A DNA stretch of 64,000 nucleotides, from NCBI GenBank assembly GCA_947650365.1, contig OX393553.1, positions 40,409,949 through 40,473,948 on the forward strand, written 5' to 3'. The notes under the pieces were generated by a model. That model searched no databases and was not told where the DNA came from. It saw nothing but the letters and a program-made list of their open reading frames with translations. The stretch is from Chamaelirium japonicum (taxonomy: Eukaryota; Streptophyta; Magnoliopsida; Liliales; Melanthiaceae). A program made the translations under genes and the position numbers. This document shows, one piece after another, positions 40,450 through 52,560 of the stretch. Numbering within the stretch: position 1 is the first letter of the stretch; each line of letters begins with the position of its first letter.

Positions 40450-41960
40450 TACAATCCATTCTAATTCATTTGTACGATCCATTCTAATTCATTCGTATGA
40501 TTCATTCGTATGATCCATTCTAATTCATTCGTACGAATGTATCCACTCTAATTCATTCATACGATCCATTCTAATTCATTCGTACGATCCATTCTAATTC
40601 CATCGTACAATCCATTCTAATTCATTCATACGATCCATTCTAATTCATTCATATGATCCATTCTAATTCATTCGCACGATCCATTCTAATTCATTCATAC
40701 GATCCTTTCTAATTCATTCATATGATCCATTCTAATTCATTCGTACAATACATTCTAATTCATTCGTATGATCCATTCTAATTCTTTCGTACGATACATT
40801 CTAATTCATTCAGACGATCCATTCTAATTCATTCGCACGATCCATTCTATTTCATTCGTACGATCCATTCTAATTCCTTCGTACGATCCATTCTAATTCA
40901 TTCGTACGATCCATTCTAATTCATTCGTACAATCCATTCTAATTCATTCGCACGATCCATTCTAATTCATTCGCATGATCCATTCTAATTCATTCGCACG
41001 ATCCATTATAATTCATTCGTACGATCCATTCTAATTCATTCATACGATCCATTCTAATTCATTCGCACGATCCATTCTAATTCATTCGCACGATCCATTC
41101 TAATTCATTCATACAATCCAATCTAATTCATTCATACGATCCATTCTAATTCATTGGTACGATCCATTCTAATTCATTCGTATGATCCATTCTAATTCAT
41201 TCGCACGAATGTATCCATTCTAATTCATTTGCACCATCCATTCTAATTCATTCATACGATCCATTCTAATTCATTCGCACGATCCATTCTAATTCTAATT
41301 CATTCGCATGAATGTATCCATTCTATTTCATTCGTACATGTATGAATTCATTCATACGATCCATTCTAATTCATTCGTACAATCCATTCTATTTCATTCG
41401 TACGATGCATTCTAGATTATTCATATGATCCATTCTAATTCATTCGTACGATCAATTCTAAATCATTCGTACGATCCATTCTAAATCATTCGCATGATCC
41501 ATTCTAATTCATTCGCACGATCCATTATAATTCATTCGTACGATCCAATCTAATTCATTCATACGATCCATTCTACGATCCATTCTAATTCAGTCGTACG
41601 TTCCATTCTAATTCATTAGCACGATCCATGCTAATTCATTCGTACGATCCAGTCTAATTCATTCGTACAATCCATTCTATTTCATTCGTACGATCCATTC
41701 TAATTCATTCATACGATCCATTCTAATTCCTTCGTATGATCCATTCTATTTCATTCGTATGATCCATTCAAATTCCTTCGTACAATCCATTCTATTTCAT
41801 TCGTACAATCCATTCTTACTCATTCGTACGATCCATTCTAATTCATTTGCACGAATGTATCCATTCTAATTCATTCGTACGATCCATTCTAATTCATTCA
41901 TACGATCCATTCATTCTAATTCATTCGTATGATTCATTCTAATTCATTCGTACGATCTAC
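40450..41960 (+). repeat. Forward satellite block
   Basis: Forward units, with GAATTCATTCATACG after CGTACATGTAT near 41334, a truncated join CATTCTACGATCC near 41570, and TTAGCACGATCCATGCT at about 41608. From about 41738 it matches 28689 onward. Most of 40.45-41.73 kb has no counterpart in the first macro-repeat copy. No gene seen. Confidence 0.93.
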
Positions 41961-44670
41961 GATCGTATGAATGAATTAGAATGGATCGTACGAATGAATT
42001 AGAATGGATACAATCGTCGCACAATCTATTCTAATTCAGTCGTACGATCCATTCTAATTCATTCGTACGATCCATTCTATTTCATTCACACGATCCATTC
42101 TAATTCATTCGCACGAATGTAACCATTCTAATTCATTCATACGATCCATTCTAATTCATTCATACAATCCATTCTAATTCTTTCACACGATCCATTCTAA
42201 TTCATTCGTATGATCCATTCTAATTCATTCGTACGATCCATTCTAATTCATTCGTACGACCCATTCTAATTCATTCGCACGAATGTATCCATTCTAATTC
42301 CTTTATACGATCCATTCTAATTCATTCGCACAATCTATTCTAATTCATTTATATGATCCATTCTAATTCATTTGCACGAATGTATCTATACGAATGAATT
42401 AGAATGGATACAATCGTGCGAATGAATTAGAATGGATCATATGAATGAGTAAGAATGGATCGTACGAATGAAATAGAATAGATTGTACGAATGAATTAGA
42501 ATGGATTCATTCGTACGAATGAATTAGAATAGATTGTGCGAATGAATTAGAATGGATCGTACGAATGAATTACAATGGATAAATTCGTGCGAATGAATTA
42601 GAATGGATTGTATGAATGAGTAAGAATGGATCGTACGAATGAATTAGAATGGATTGAATTAGAATGAATCGTACGAATGAATTAGAATGGATCGTATGAA
42701 TGAACTAGAACAATGGAATTAGAATGGATCGTACGAATGAATTAGAATGGATCGTACGAAGGAATTAGAATGGATCGTACGAATGAACTAGAATGGATAC
42801 ATTCGTGCGAATGAATTAGAATGGATACATTCGTGCGAAAGAAATAGAATAGATCGTATGAATGAATTAGAATGGATCGTGCGAATGAATTAGAATGGAT
42901 CGTACGATCCATTCCTACTCATTCGTTTGATCCATTCTAATTCATTCACGCGAATGTATCCATTCTAATTCATTCGTAATGGATACATTCGTGCGAATGA
43001 ATGAGAATGGATCGTACGAAGGAATTAGAATGGATCGCACGTACGAAGGAATTAGAATAGATTGTGCGAATGAATTAGAATGGAACATACGGTCTAATTC
43101 ATTCGCACGATCCATTCGAATTCACTCATACGATCCATTCTAATTCATTCATACGATCCATTCTAATTCATTCGTACGATCCATTCTAATTCATTCGTAC
43201 GATCCATTCTAATTTATTCGCACGATCCATTCTAATTCATTCATACGATCCAATCTAATTCATTCATACGATCCAATCAAATTCATTCGTATGACCTATT
43301 CTAATTCATTCGCACGAATGTATCTATTCTAATTCATTCATAAGATCCTTTCTAATTCATTCGTACGATCCATTCTAATTCATTCGCAAGATCCATTCTA
43401 ATTCTAATTCATTCGCACAAATGTGACCATTCTAATTCATTCGTACATGTATGAATTCATTCGTACGATCCATTCTAATTCATTCATACGATCCATTCTA
43501 ATTCATTCATACAATCCATTCTATTTCATTCGTACGATCCATTCTAATTCATTCGTACGATCCATTCTAATTCATTCGTACGATCCATTCTAATTCATTC
43601 ATACGATCCATTCTAATTCCTTCATACGATCCATTCTAATTCATTCGTACGATCCATTCTAATTCATTCGCACGATCCATTCTAATTCATTCATACGATC
43701 CAATCTAATTCATTCGTACGATCCATTCTAATTCATTCGTACGATCCAATCTAATTCATTCGTACGATCCATTCTAATTCCTTCGTACAAATGTATGGAT
43801 TGTACGAATGAATTAAAATGAATCGTACGAATGATATAGAATGGATTGTACGAAGGAATTAGAATGGATCATACGAATGAATTAGAATGGATCGTACGAA
43901 TGAATTATATTGGATCGTATGAATGAATTAGAATGGATCGTGCGAATGAATTAGAATGGATCGTACGAACGAATTATAATGGATCGTATGAATGAATTAG
44001 AATGGATCGTACAAAGGATGGATACATTCGTGCGAATGAATTAGAATGGATCGTACGAATGAATTAGAATGGATCGTACGAATGAATTAGAATGGATCGT
44101 ATGAATGAATTAGAATGGATCATACGAATGAGTAAGAATGGATCGTACGAATGAAATAGAATGGATTGTACGAATGAATTAGAATGGATCATACGAATGA
44201 ATTAGATGGATACATTCGTGCGAATGAATTAGAATGGATCATACGAATGAATTAGAATGGATCGTACGAATGAATTAGAATAGATCGTACATTCTAATTC
44301 CTTCGTATGATCCATTCTAATTCCTTCGTACGAATTAGAATGGATCGTACGAAGGAATTAGAATCGATCGTATGAATGAATTAGAATGGATACATTCGTG
44401 CGAATGAATTAGAATGGTTCGTATGAATGAATTAGAATGGATCGTATGAATGAATTAGAATGGATCGTGCGAATGAATTTGAATGGATCGTACGAAGGAA
44501 ATAGAATGGATACATTCGTGCGTTCTAATTCATTCATACGATCCATTCTAATTCATTCACACGAATGTATCCATTCGAATTCATTCGTACGATCCATTCT
44601 AATTCCTTCGTAAGATCCATTCTAATTCGTACGTAGGAATTAGAATTGATCGTATGAAGGAATTAGAATG
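41961..44670. repeat. Dense mosaic of inverted blocks
   Basis: Reverse 41961-42018, forward 42019-42390, reverse 42391-42905, forward 42906-42979, reverse 42980-43091, forward 43092-43795, reverse 43796-44290, forward 44291-44330, reverse 44331-44521, forward 44522-44630, reverse 44631-44670. Turns up to 43091 match 28912-30060. The last ones (44521, 44630, 44670) match a cassette at 1880-2030 and 55736-55884. No gene seen. Confidence 0.9.
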
Positions 44671-45949
44671 TACGATCTATTCTAATTCATTCGTACGATC
44701 CATTCTAATTCATTCGTATGATCCATTCTAATTCATTCGCACGAATGTATCCATTCTAATTCATTCGTACGATCCAATCTAATTCATTCGTACAATCCAT
44801 TCTATTTCACTCATACGATCCATTCTTACTCATTCGTATGATCCATTCTAATTCATTCATACGATCCATTCTAATTCATTCGTACGATCCATTCTAATTC
44901 ATTCGTACGATCCATTCTAATTCATTCGCACGAATGTATCCATCCTTTGTACGATCCATTCTAATTCATTCATACGATCCATTCTAATTCATTCATACGA
45001 TCCATTCTAATTCATTCGCACGATCCATTCTAATTCATACGATCAATTCAAATTCATTCGCACAATCTATTCTAATTCATTCGTACGATCCATTCTAATT
45101 TATTCGTACGATCTATTCTAATTTATTCGTATGATCCATTCTAATTCATTCGTACGATGCACGATCCATTCTAATTCATTCATACGATCTAATCTAATTC
45201 ATTCATACGATCCATTCTAATTCATTCGTACGATCCATTCTAATTCATTCACACGATCCATTCTAATTCATTAATACGATCCATTCTAATTCATTCGTAC
45301 GACGCACGATCCATTCTAATTCATTCATATGATCCAATCTAATTCATTCATACGATCCATTCTAATTCATTCGTACGATCTATCCTAATTCATTTGCACA
45401 ATCCATTCTAATTCATTCATACGATCCAATCTAATTCATTCATACGATCCATTCTAATTCATTCGCACAATCTATTCTAATTCATTCGTACGATCCATTC
45501 TAATTCATTCGTACGATCTATTCTAATTCATTCATACGATCCATTCTAATTCATTCATACGACGCACGATCCATTCTAATTCATTCATGCGATCCAATCT
45601 AATTCATTCATACGATCCATTCTAATTCATTCGTACGATCCATTCTAATTCATTCGCACGATCCATTCTAATTCATTAATACGATCCATTCTAATTCATT
45701 CGTACGACACACGATCCATTCTAATTCATTCATACGATCCAATCAAATTCATTCATATGATCCATTCTAATTCATTCGTACGATCCATTCTAATTCATTC
45801 GCACGATCTATTCTAATTCATTCATATGATCCAATCTAATTCATTCATACGATCCATTCTAATTCATTCGCACAATCTATTCTAATTCATTCGTACAATC
45901 CATTCTAATTCATTCGTACGATCCATTCTAATTCATTCGCACAATCTAT
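44671..45949 (+). repeat. Forward satellite block with a 405-bp higher-order repeat
   Basis: Forward units. The second half is set by short 7-bp steps reading GACGCAC or close variants, which give CGTACGACGCACGATCC. Ends in CGCACAATCTATGAATTAG, where forward CTATTC is cut and replaced by reverse ATGAATTAG. No gene seen. Confidence 0.94.
45160..45949 (+). repeat. 405-bp higher-order repeat, about two copies
   Basis: CACGATCC following the extra 7-bp step occurs at 45160, 45305, 45565 and 45710, giving spacings of 145, 260 and 145 bp. The repeat period is therefore 405 bp, built of a 145-bp and a 260-bp part. Second copy 45565-45949 is cut slightly short by the orientation switch. The CAATCT unit and the CGCACAATCTATTC unit hold the same places in both copies. 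Confidence 0.9.
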
Positions 45950-47178
45950 GAATTAGAATGGATCGTACGAATGAATTAGAATAGATTGTGCGAATGAATT
46001 AGAATGGATCGTACGAATGAATTAGAATGGATCGTACGAATGAATTAGAATTGATCGTATGAATGAATTAGAATGGATCGTACGAATAAATTAGAATGGA
46101 TTATACGAATGAAATAGAATGGATCATACGAATGAAATAGAATGGATCGTACGAAGCAATTAGAATGGATCGTATGAATTAATTAGAGTGGATACATTCG
46201 TGCGAATGAATTAGAATGGATCGTACGAATGAATTAGAATGGAATGGATACATTCATGGGAATGAATTAGAATGGGTCGTACAAAGGAATTAGAATGGAT
46301 CATACGAATGAATTATAATGGGTCGTACAAAGGAATTAGAATAGATCGTACGAAGGAATTTCAATGGATCGTACGAATGAATTAGAATGGATACATTCGT
46401 GCAAAAGAATTAGAATGGATTGTATGAATGAATTAGAATGGATCGTACGAATGAGTAAGAATGGATTGTACGAATGAATTAGAATGGATCGTGCGAATGA
46501 ATTAGAATGAATCGTCCGAATGAATTAGATTGGATCTGGATACATTCGTGCGAATGAACTAGAATGGATCGTACGAATGAATTAGAATGGATCGTACGAA
46601 TGAATTAGAATGGATCGTATGAATGAATTAGAATGGATACATTCGTGCGAATGAATTAGAATGGATGGTTTGAATGAATTAGATTGGGTCGTATAAATGA
46701 ATTAGAATGGATCGTACGTATGAATTAGATTGGATCGTACGAATGAATTAGAATAGATACATTCGTGCGAATGAATTAGAATGGATCATACGATTGAGTA
46801 AGAATGGATCGTACGAATGAAATAGAATAGATCGTAAGCATGAATTAGAATGGATCTTGCTAATGAATTAGAATTGAACGTACGAATGAATTAGAATGGA
46901 TCGTGCTAATGAATTAGAATGGATCGTATGAATGAATTAGAATGGATCGTACGAATGAATTAGAATGAATCGTACGAATGAATTAGAATGGATCATACGA
47001 ATGAGTAAGAATGGATCGTACGAATGAAATAGAATGGATTGTACGAATGAATTAGAACGGATTCATTCGTGCGAATGAATAAGAATAGATTGTACGAATG
47101 AATTAGAATAGATTGTGCGAATGAAATAGAATGGTACGAATGAATTAGAATGGATCGTACGAATGAAATAGAATGGAT
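45950..47178 (-). repeat. Reverse satellite block
   Basis: Reverse units. Positions about 46090-46300 match 14865-15070, sharing GATTATACG, two GAAATAG units and GAATGGAATGG before GATACATTCATGGG. A 67-codon open frame on the minus strand at 46993-47196 is the same unit read with CTATTTC-type variants, and is not a gene. Confidence 0.93.
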
Positions 47179-47496
47179 TCGCACGAATGTATCCATTCTA
47201 ATTCATTATAATTCCTTCGTACGATCCATTCTAATTCCTTTGTACGACCCATTATATTTCATTCGTATGGAGTAAGAATGGATCGTACGAATGAAATAGA
47301 ATAGATCGTACGAATAAATTAGAATGGATCGTGCTAATGAATTAGAATTGATCGTATGAATGAATTAGAATAGATTATGCGAATGAATTAGAATGGATCA
47401 TACGAATGAAATAGAATGGAAACATTCGTGCGAATGAATTAGAATGGATCGTATGAATGAATTAGAGTGGATACATTCGTACGAATGAATTAGAGT
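47179..47496. repeat. Forward 47179-47269 and reverse 47270-47496 blocks
   Basis: Entered through GGATTCGCACGAATGTATCC, where the turn lies on the half-dyad of a 28-bp unit. The forward part contains CATTATATTTC. Turns reverse at CGTATGGAGTAAG and forward again at GAGTGTATCC near 47496. Confidence 0.9.
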
Positions 47497-48170
47497 GTAT
47501 CCATTCTAATTCATTCGTACGATCCATTCTAATTCATAAGTATGATCCATTCTAATTCATTCATACGATCCATTCTAATTCATTTGCACGAATATATCCA
47601 TTCTAATTCATTCGTACGATCCATTCTAATTCCTTCGTAAGATCCATTCTAATTCCTTCCTACGATCTATTCTAATTCCTTCGTACGATCCATTCTATTT
47701 CATTCGTATGATCCATTCTAATTCCTTCGTACGATCCATTCTTATTCATTCCCATGAATGTATCCATTCAAATTCATACGTACGATCCATTCTAATTCAT
47801 TTATACGATCCAATCTAATTCATTCATACAATCCATTCTAATTTATTCGCACGAATTTATCCATTCTAATTCATTCGTACGATCCATTCTAACTCATTCG
47901 CATAATCTATTCTAATTCATTCGTACGTACCATTCTAATTCATTAGCACGATCCATGCTAATTCATTCGTACGATCCATTCTATTTCATTCGTACGATCC
48001 ATTATTACGATCCATTCTAATTCATTCGTAAGATCCATTCTAATTCATTCGCACAATCTATTCTAATTCATTCGTACGATCCATTCTAATTCATTAGTAC
48101 AATCCATTCTAATTCATTCATACAATCCATTCTAATTCTTTTGCACGAATGTATCCGTTCTAATTCATTT
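47497..48170 (+). repeat. Duplicated segment, copy 1 (partner 49064-49690)
   Basis: Shares with 49064-49690 the ordered markers CATTTGCACGAATATA, CCCATGAATG, CATTTATACG, CGCACGAATTTATCC, CGTACG with a TTCC or TACC start, TTAGCACGAT and CATTATTACG. Two markers give the same offset of 1521 bp. The copies are separated by about 0.9 kb of other forward units. Confidence 0.85.
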
Positions 48171-49037
48171 GTACGATCCATTCAAATTCCTTCGTACTAT
48201 CCATTCTAATTCATTTGTACGATCCATTCTAATTCATTCGTACGATCCATTCTAATTCATTCATACGATCCAATCTAATTCATTCATACGATCGATTCTT
48301 ATTCATTCATATGATCCATTCTAATTCATTCGTACGATCGTACGATCTATTCTATTTTATTCGTATGATCCATTCTAATTCATTCATACGGTCCATTCTA
48401 ATTCATTCGTACGAACCATTATAATTCCGATCCATTCTAATTCATTTGTACGATCCATTCTAATTTATTCGTACGATCCATTCTAATTCATTCGCACGAT
48501 CCATTCTAATTCATTCGTACGATCCATTCTATTTCATTCGTACGATCCATTCTTACTCATTCGTACGATCCATTCTAATTCATTCGCACGAATGTATCCA
48601 TTCTAATTCATTCGTACGATCCATTCTAATTCCTTCGTACGATCCATTCTAATTCCTTTGCACGACCCATTATATTTCATTCGTATGATCCATTCTAATT
48701 CATTCGTATGTTCCATTCTAATTCATTCGCACGAATGTATCCATTCTAATTCACTCATACGATCCATTCTAATTCATTCGTACGATCAATTCTAATTCAT
48801 TCTTACTCATTCGTACTCGTACGATCCATTCTAATTCATTCGTACGATCCATTCTAATTCATTCGCACAAATGTATCCAGATCCATTCTAATTCATTCGC
48901 ACGATTCATTCTAATTCATTCGCACGATCCATTCTAATTCATTCGTACGATCCATTCTTACTCATTCGTACGATCCATTCTAATTCATTCGCACGAATGT
49001 ATCCATTCTAATTCATTCGTACGATCCATTCTAATTT

Positions 49038-49063
49038 TGTATGAATGAATTAGAATGGATCGT
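49038..49063 (-). repeat. Single reverse unit in a forward block
   Basis: Forward CTAATTTTG runs into TATGAATGAATTAGAATGG and then GATCGTGTATCCATTC, returning to forward. One unit is inverted within 3.5 kb of otherwise uniform orientation. I did not see this junction elsewhere in the window. Confidence 0.85.
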
Positions 49064-49690
49064 GTATCCATTCTAATTCATTCGTACGATCCATTCTAAT
49101 TCATTCATACGATCCATTCTAATTCATTTGCACGAATATACCCATTCTAATTCATTCGTACAATCCATTCTAATTCCTTTGTACAATCCATTCTAATTCC
49201 TTCGTACGATCCATTCTATTTCATTCGTATGATCCATTCTAATACCTTCGTACGATCCAGTCTTATTCATTCCCATGAATGTATCCATTCTAATTCATAC
49301 GTACGATCCATTCTAATTCATTTATACGATCCAATCTAATTCATTCATACAATCCATTCTAATTCATTCGCACGAATTTATCCATTCTAATTCATTCGTA
49401 CGATCCATTCTAATTCATTCGCACAATCTGTTCTAATTCATTCGTACGTTCCATTCTAATTCATTAGCACGATCGATGCTAATTCATTCGTACGATCCAA
49501 TCTATTTCATTCGTATGATCCATTATTACGATCCATTCTAATTCATTCGTACGATCCATTCTAATTCATTCGCACAATCTAATCTAATTCATTCGTACGA
49601 TCCATTCTAATTCATTAGCACGATCCATTCTAATTCATTCATACAATCCATTCTAATTCTATTGCACGAATGTATCCATTCTAATTCATT
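49064..49690 (+). repeat. Duplicated segment, copy 2 (partner 47497-48170)
   Basis: Second copy, directly after the single reverse unit at 49038-49063. It differs from copy 1 by scattered single-base changes, for example GATCGATGCT for GATCCATGCT and CTGTTC for CTATTC. Confidence 0.85.
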
Positions 49691-51035
49691 CGTACGATCC
49701 ATTCTAATTCCTTCGTACGATCCATTCTAATTCATTCGTACGATCCATTCTAATTCATTCGCACGATCCATTCTAATTCATTCATACGATCCAATCTAAT
49801 TCATTCGTACGATCCATTCTAATTCATACATACGATCCATTCTAATTCATTTGTATGAATATATCCATTCTAATTCATTCGTACGATCCATTCTAATTCC
49901 TTCGTACGATCCATTCTAATTCATTCGCACGAATGTATCCATTCTAATTCATTCGTACGATCCATTCTAATTCCTTCGTACGATCCATTCTAATTCATTC
50001 ATACAATCCATTCTAATTCTTTCACACGATCCATTCTAATTCATTCGTACGATCCATTCTAATTCATTCGCACGATCCATTCTAATTCATTCGCACGTTC
50101 CATTCTAATTCATTCGTACGAATGTATCCATTCTAATTCATTCGTACGATCCATTCTAATTCATTCGCACAATCTATTCTAATTCATTCGTACAATCCAT
50201 TCTAATTCATTCGCACTATCCATTCTAATTCATTTGCACGATCCATTCTAATTCATTCATCACACGATCCATTCTAATTCATTCGTACGATCTATTCTAA
50301 TTCATTCGTAAAATCCATTCTATTTCATTTGTACGATCCATTCTATTTTATTCGTACGATCCATTCTAATTCATTCATACGATCCATTCTAATTCATTCA
50401 TGCGATCCATTCTAATTCATTCGTACGATCCATTCTAATTCATTCGTACAATCTATTCTATTTCATTCGTACGATCCATTCTTACTCATTCGTATGATCC
50501 ATTCTAATTCATTCGTACGATCCATTCTTATTCATTCGCACGATCCATTCTAATTCCTTCGTACGATCCATTCTATTTCATTCGTATGATCCATTCTAAT
50601 TCTTTTGTACGATCCATTCTAATTCATTCTCACGATCCATTCTAATTCATTCGTACGATCCATTCTAATTCATTAGCACGATCCATTCTAATTCATTCGT
50701 ACGATCCATTCTTATTCATTCGCACGATCAATTCTAATTCCTTTGTACGACCCATTATATTTCATTCGTATGATCCATTCTAATTCCTTTGTACGATCAA
50801 TTCTAATTCATAAGTACGATCCATTCTAATTCATTCGTACGATCCATTCTAATTCATTCGCACGAATGTATCCATTCTAATACATTCATACGATCCATTC
50901 TAATTCATTCGCACGATCCATTCTAATTCATTCGCACGAATGAATCCATTCTAATTCATTCGTACAATCCATTCTATTTCATTCGTACGATCCATTCTTA
51001 CTCATTCGTATGATCCATTCTAATTCATTCGCATG

Positions 51036-52560
51036 AATGAAATAGAATGGATATATTCGTGCAAATGAATTAGAATGGATCGTATGAATAAATTAGAATA
51101 AATTGTGCGAATGAATTAGAATGGATCGTATGAGTGAATTCGAAAGGATCGTGCGAGTGAATTAGAATGGATTGTACGAATGAATTAGAATGGATCGTAC
51201 GAATGAATTAGAATGGATACATTCGTGCAAAAGAATTAGAATGGATTGTATGAATGAATTAGAATGGATCGTGCAAATGAACTAGAATGGATCGTGCAAA
51301 TGAAATAGAGTGGATCGTACAAATGAATTAGAATAGATTGTGCGAATGAATTAGAATGGATCGTACGAATGAAATAGAATGGATCGGTAAGAATAAATTG
51401 AACGAATGAATTAGGATGGATCGTGCGAATGAATTAGAATGGATCGTACGAATGAATTAGAATGGATCGTACGAATGAGTAAGAATGGATCGTACGAATG
51501 AAATAGAATGGATTGTACGAATGAATTAGAATAGATTGTGCGAATGAATTAGAATAGATCGTACCAATGAATTAGAATGGATACATTCGTGCGAATGAAT
51601 TAGATTGGAACGTACGACTGAATTAGAATGGATACATTCGTGCGAAAGAATTAGAATGGATCGTATGAATAAATTAGAATGGACCGTACGAATGAATTAG
51701 AATAGATCGTACGAATGAATTAGAATGGATCGTACGAATGAATTAGATTAGATACATTCGTGCGAATGAATTTGAATGGATCATACGAATGAGTAAGAAT
51801 GGATCGTACGAATGAAATAGAATGGATTGTACGAATGAATTAGAATGGATCGTGCGAATGAATTAGAATGGATCGTACGAATGAGTAAGAATGGATCGTG
51901 CGAATGAATTAGAATGGATCGTACGAATGAGTAAGAATGGATCGTACGAATGAAATAGAATGGATCATACGAATGAATTAGAATGGATCGTGCGAATGAA
52001 TTAGAATGGATCGTACGAATGAATTAGAATAGATTGTGCGAATGAATTAGAATGGATCGTACGAATGAATTAGAATGGATCGTACGAATGAATTAGAATG
52101 GATCGTACGAATGAATTAGAATGGATCGTGCGAATGAATTAGAATGGATCGTACGAATGAATTAGCATGGATCGTGCTAATGAATTAGAATGGAACGTAC
52201 GGATGAATTAGAATGGATCGTACGAATGAATTAGAATGGATCGTATGAATGAATTAGAATGGATCATGCGAATGAATTAGAATAGATCGTATGAATGAAA
52301 TAGAATGGATCGCTTGAATTAGAATGGATCGTACGAAGTAATTAGAATGGATCGTATGAATGAATTAGATTGGATCGTATTAATAAATTAGAATGGATCA
52401 TACGAATGAATTAGAATGGATCGTATGAAAGAATTAGAATGGATTGTATGAATGAATTAGAATGGATCGTATGAATGAATTAGAATGGATTGTACGAAGG
52501 AATTAGAATGGATTGTACGAACGAATTAGAATGGATCGTACGAATGATTTAGAATGGATA
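51036..52560 (-). repeat. Reverse satellite block
   Basis: Reverse units. Ordered runs of a GAGTAAG unit, a GAAATAG unit and a GATTGTACG unit recur at about 51470, 51790 and 51925. TTAGCA/TGCTAA pair at 52162. Ends in GATACATTCTAATTCC, joining reverse to forward through the shared CATTC. No gene seen. Confidence 0.94.

Larger units (their letters stand above)
30570..43795. repeat. Macro-repeat copy 2 (about 13 kb)
   Basis: Rearranged copy of 12.73-30.57 kb. It has one 3.55-kb-type segment where copy 1 has about two and a half. It carries an extra piece of about 1.05 kb at about 33.67-34.74 kb, whose second part resembles 20.37-21.12 kb. It also has about 1.4 kb of mostly forward units at 40.3-41.74 kb with no counterpart between 28.31 and 28.69 kb. 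Ends near the turn at 43795, which is not shared with copy 1. Confidence 0.83.
47497..51035 (+). repeat. Longest forward satellite block
   Basis: About 3.5 kb of forward units with one reverse unit near 49038-49063. Two copies of a segment about 1521 bp apart carry the six-unit cassette (CCCATGAATG at 47751 and 49272) and the short unit CATTATTACGATCC (about 48000 and 49521). Ordered CTATTTC/CTTACTC units recur. No gene seen. Confidence 0.94.

Noticed and set aside
46993-47196. 67-codon minus-strand open frame
   Set aside because: Same satellite unit read from a reverse block. Shifted and shortened units only delay the stop.
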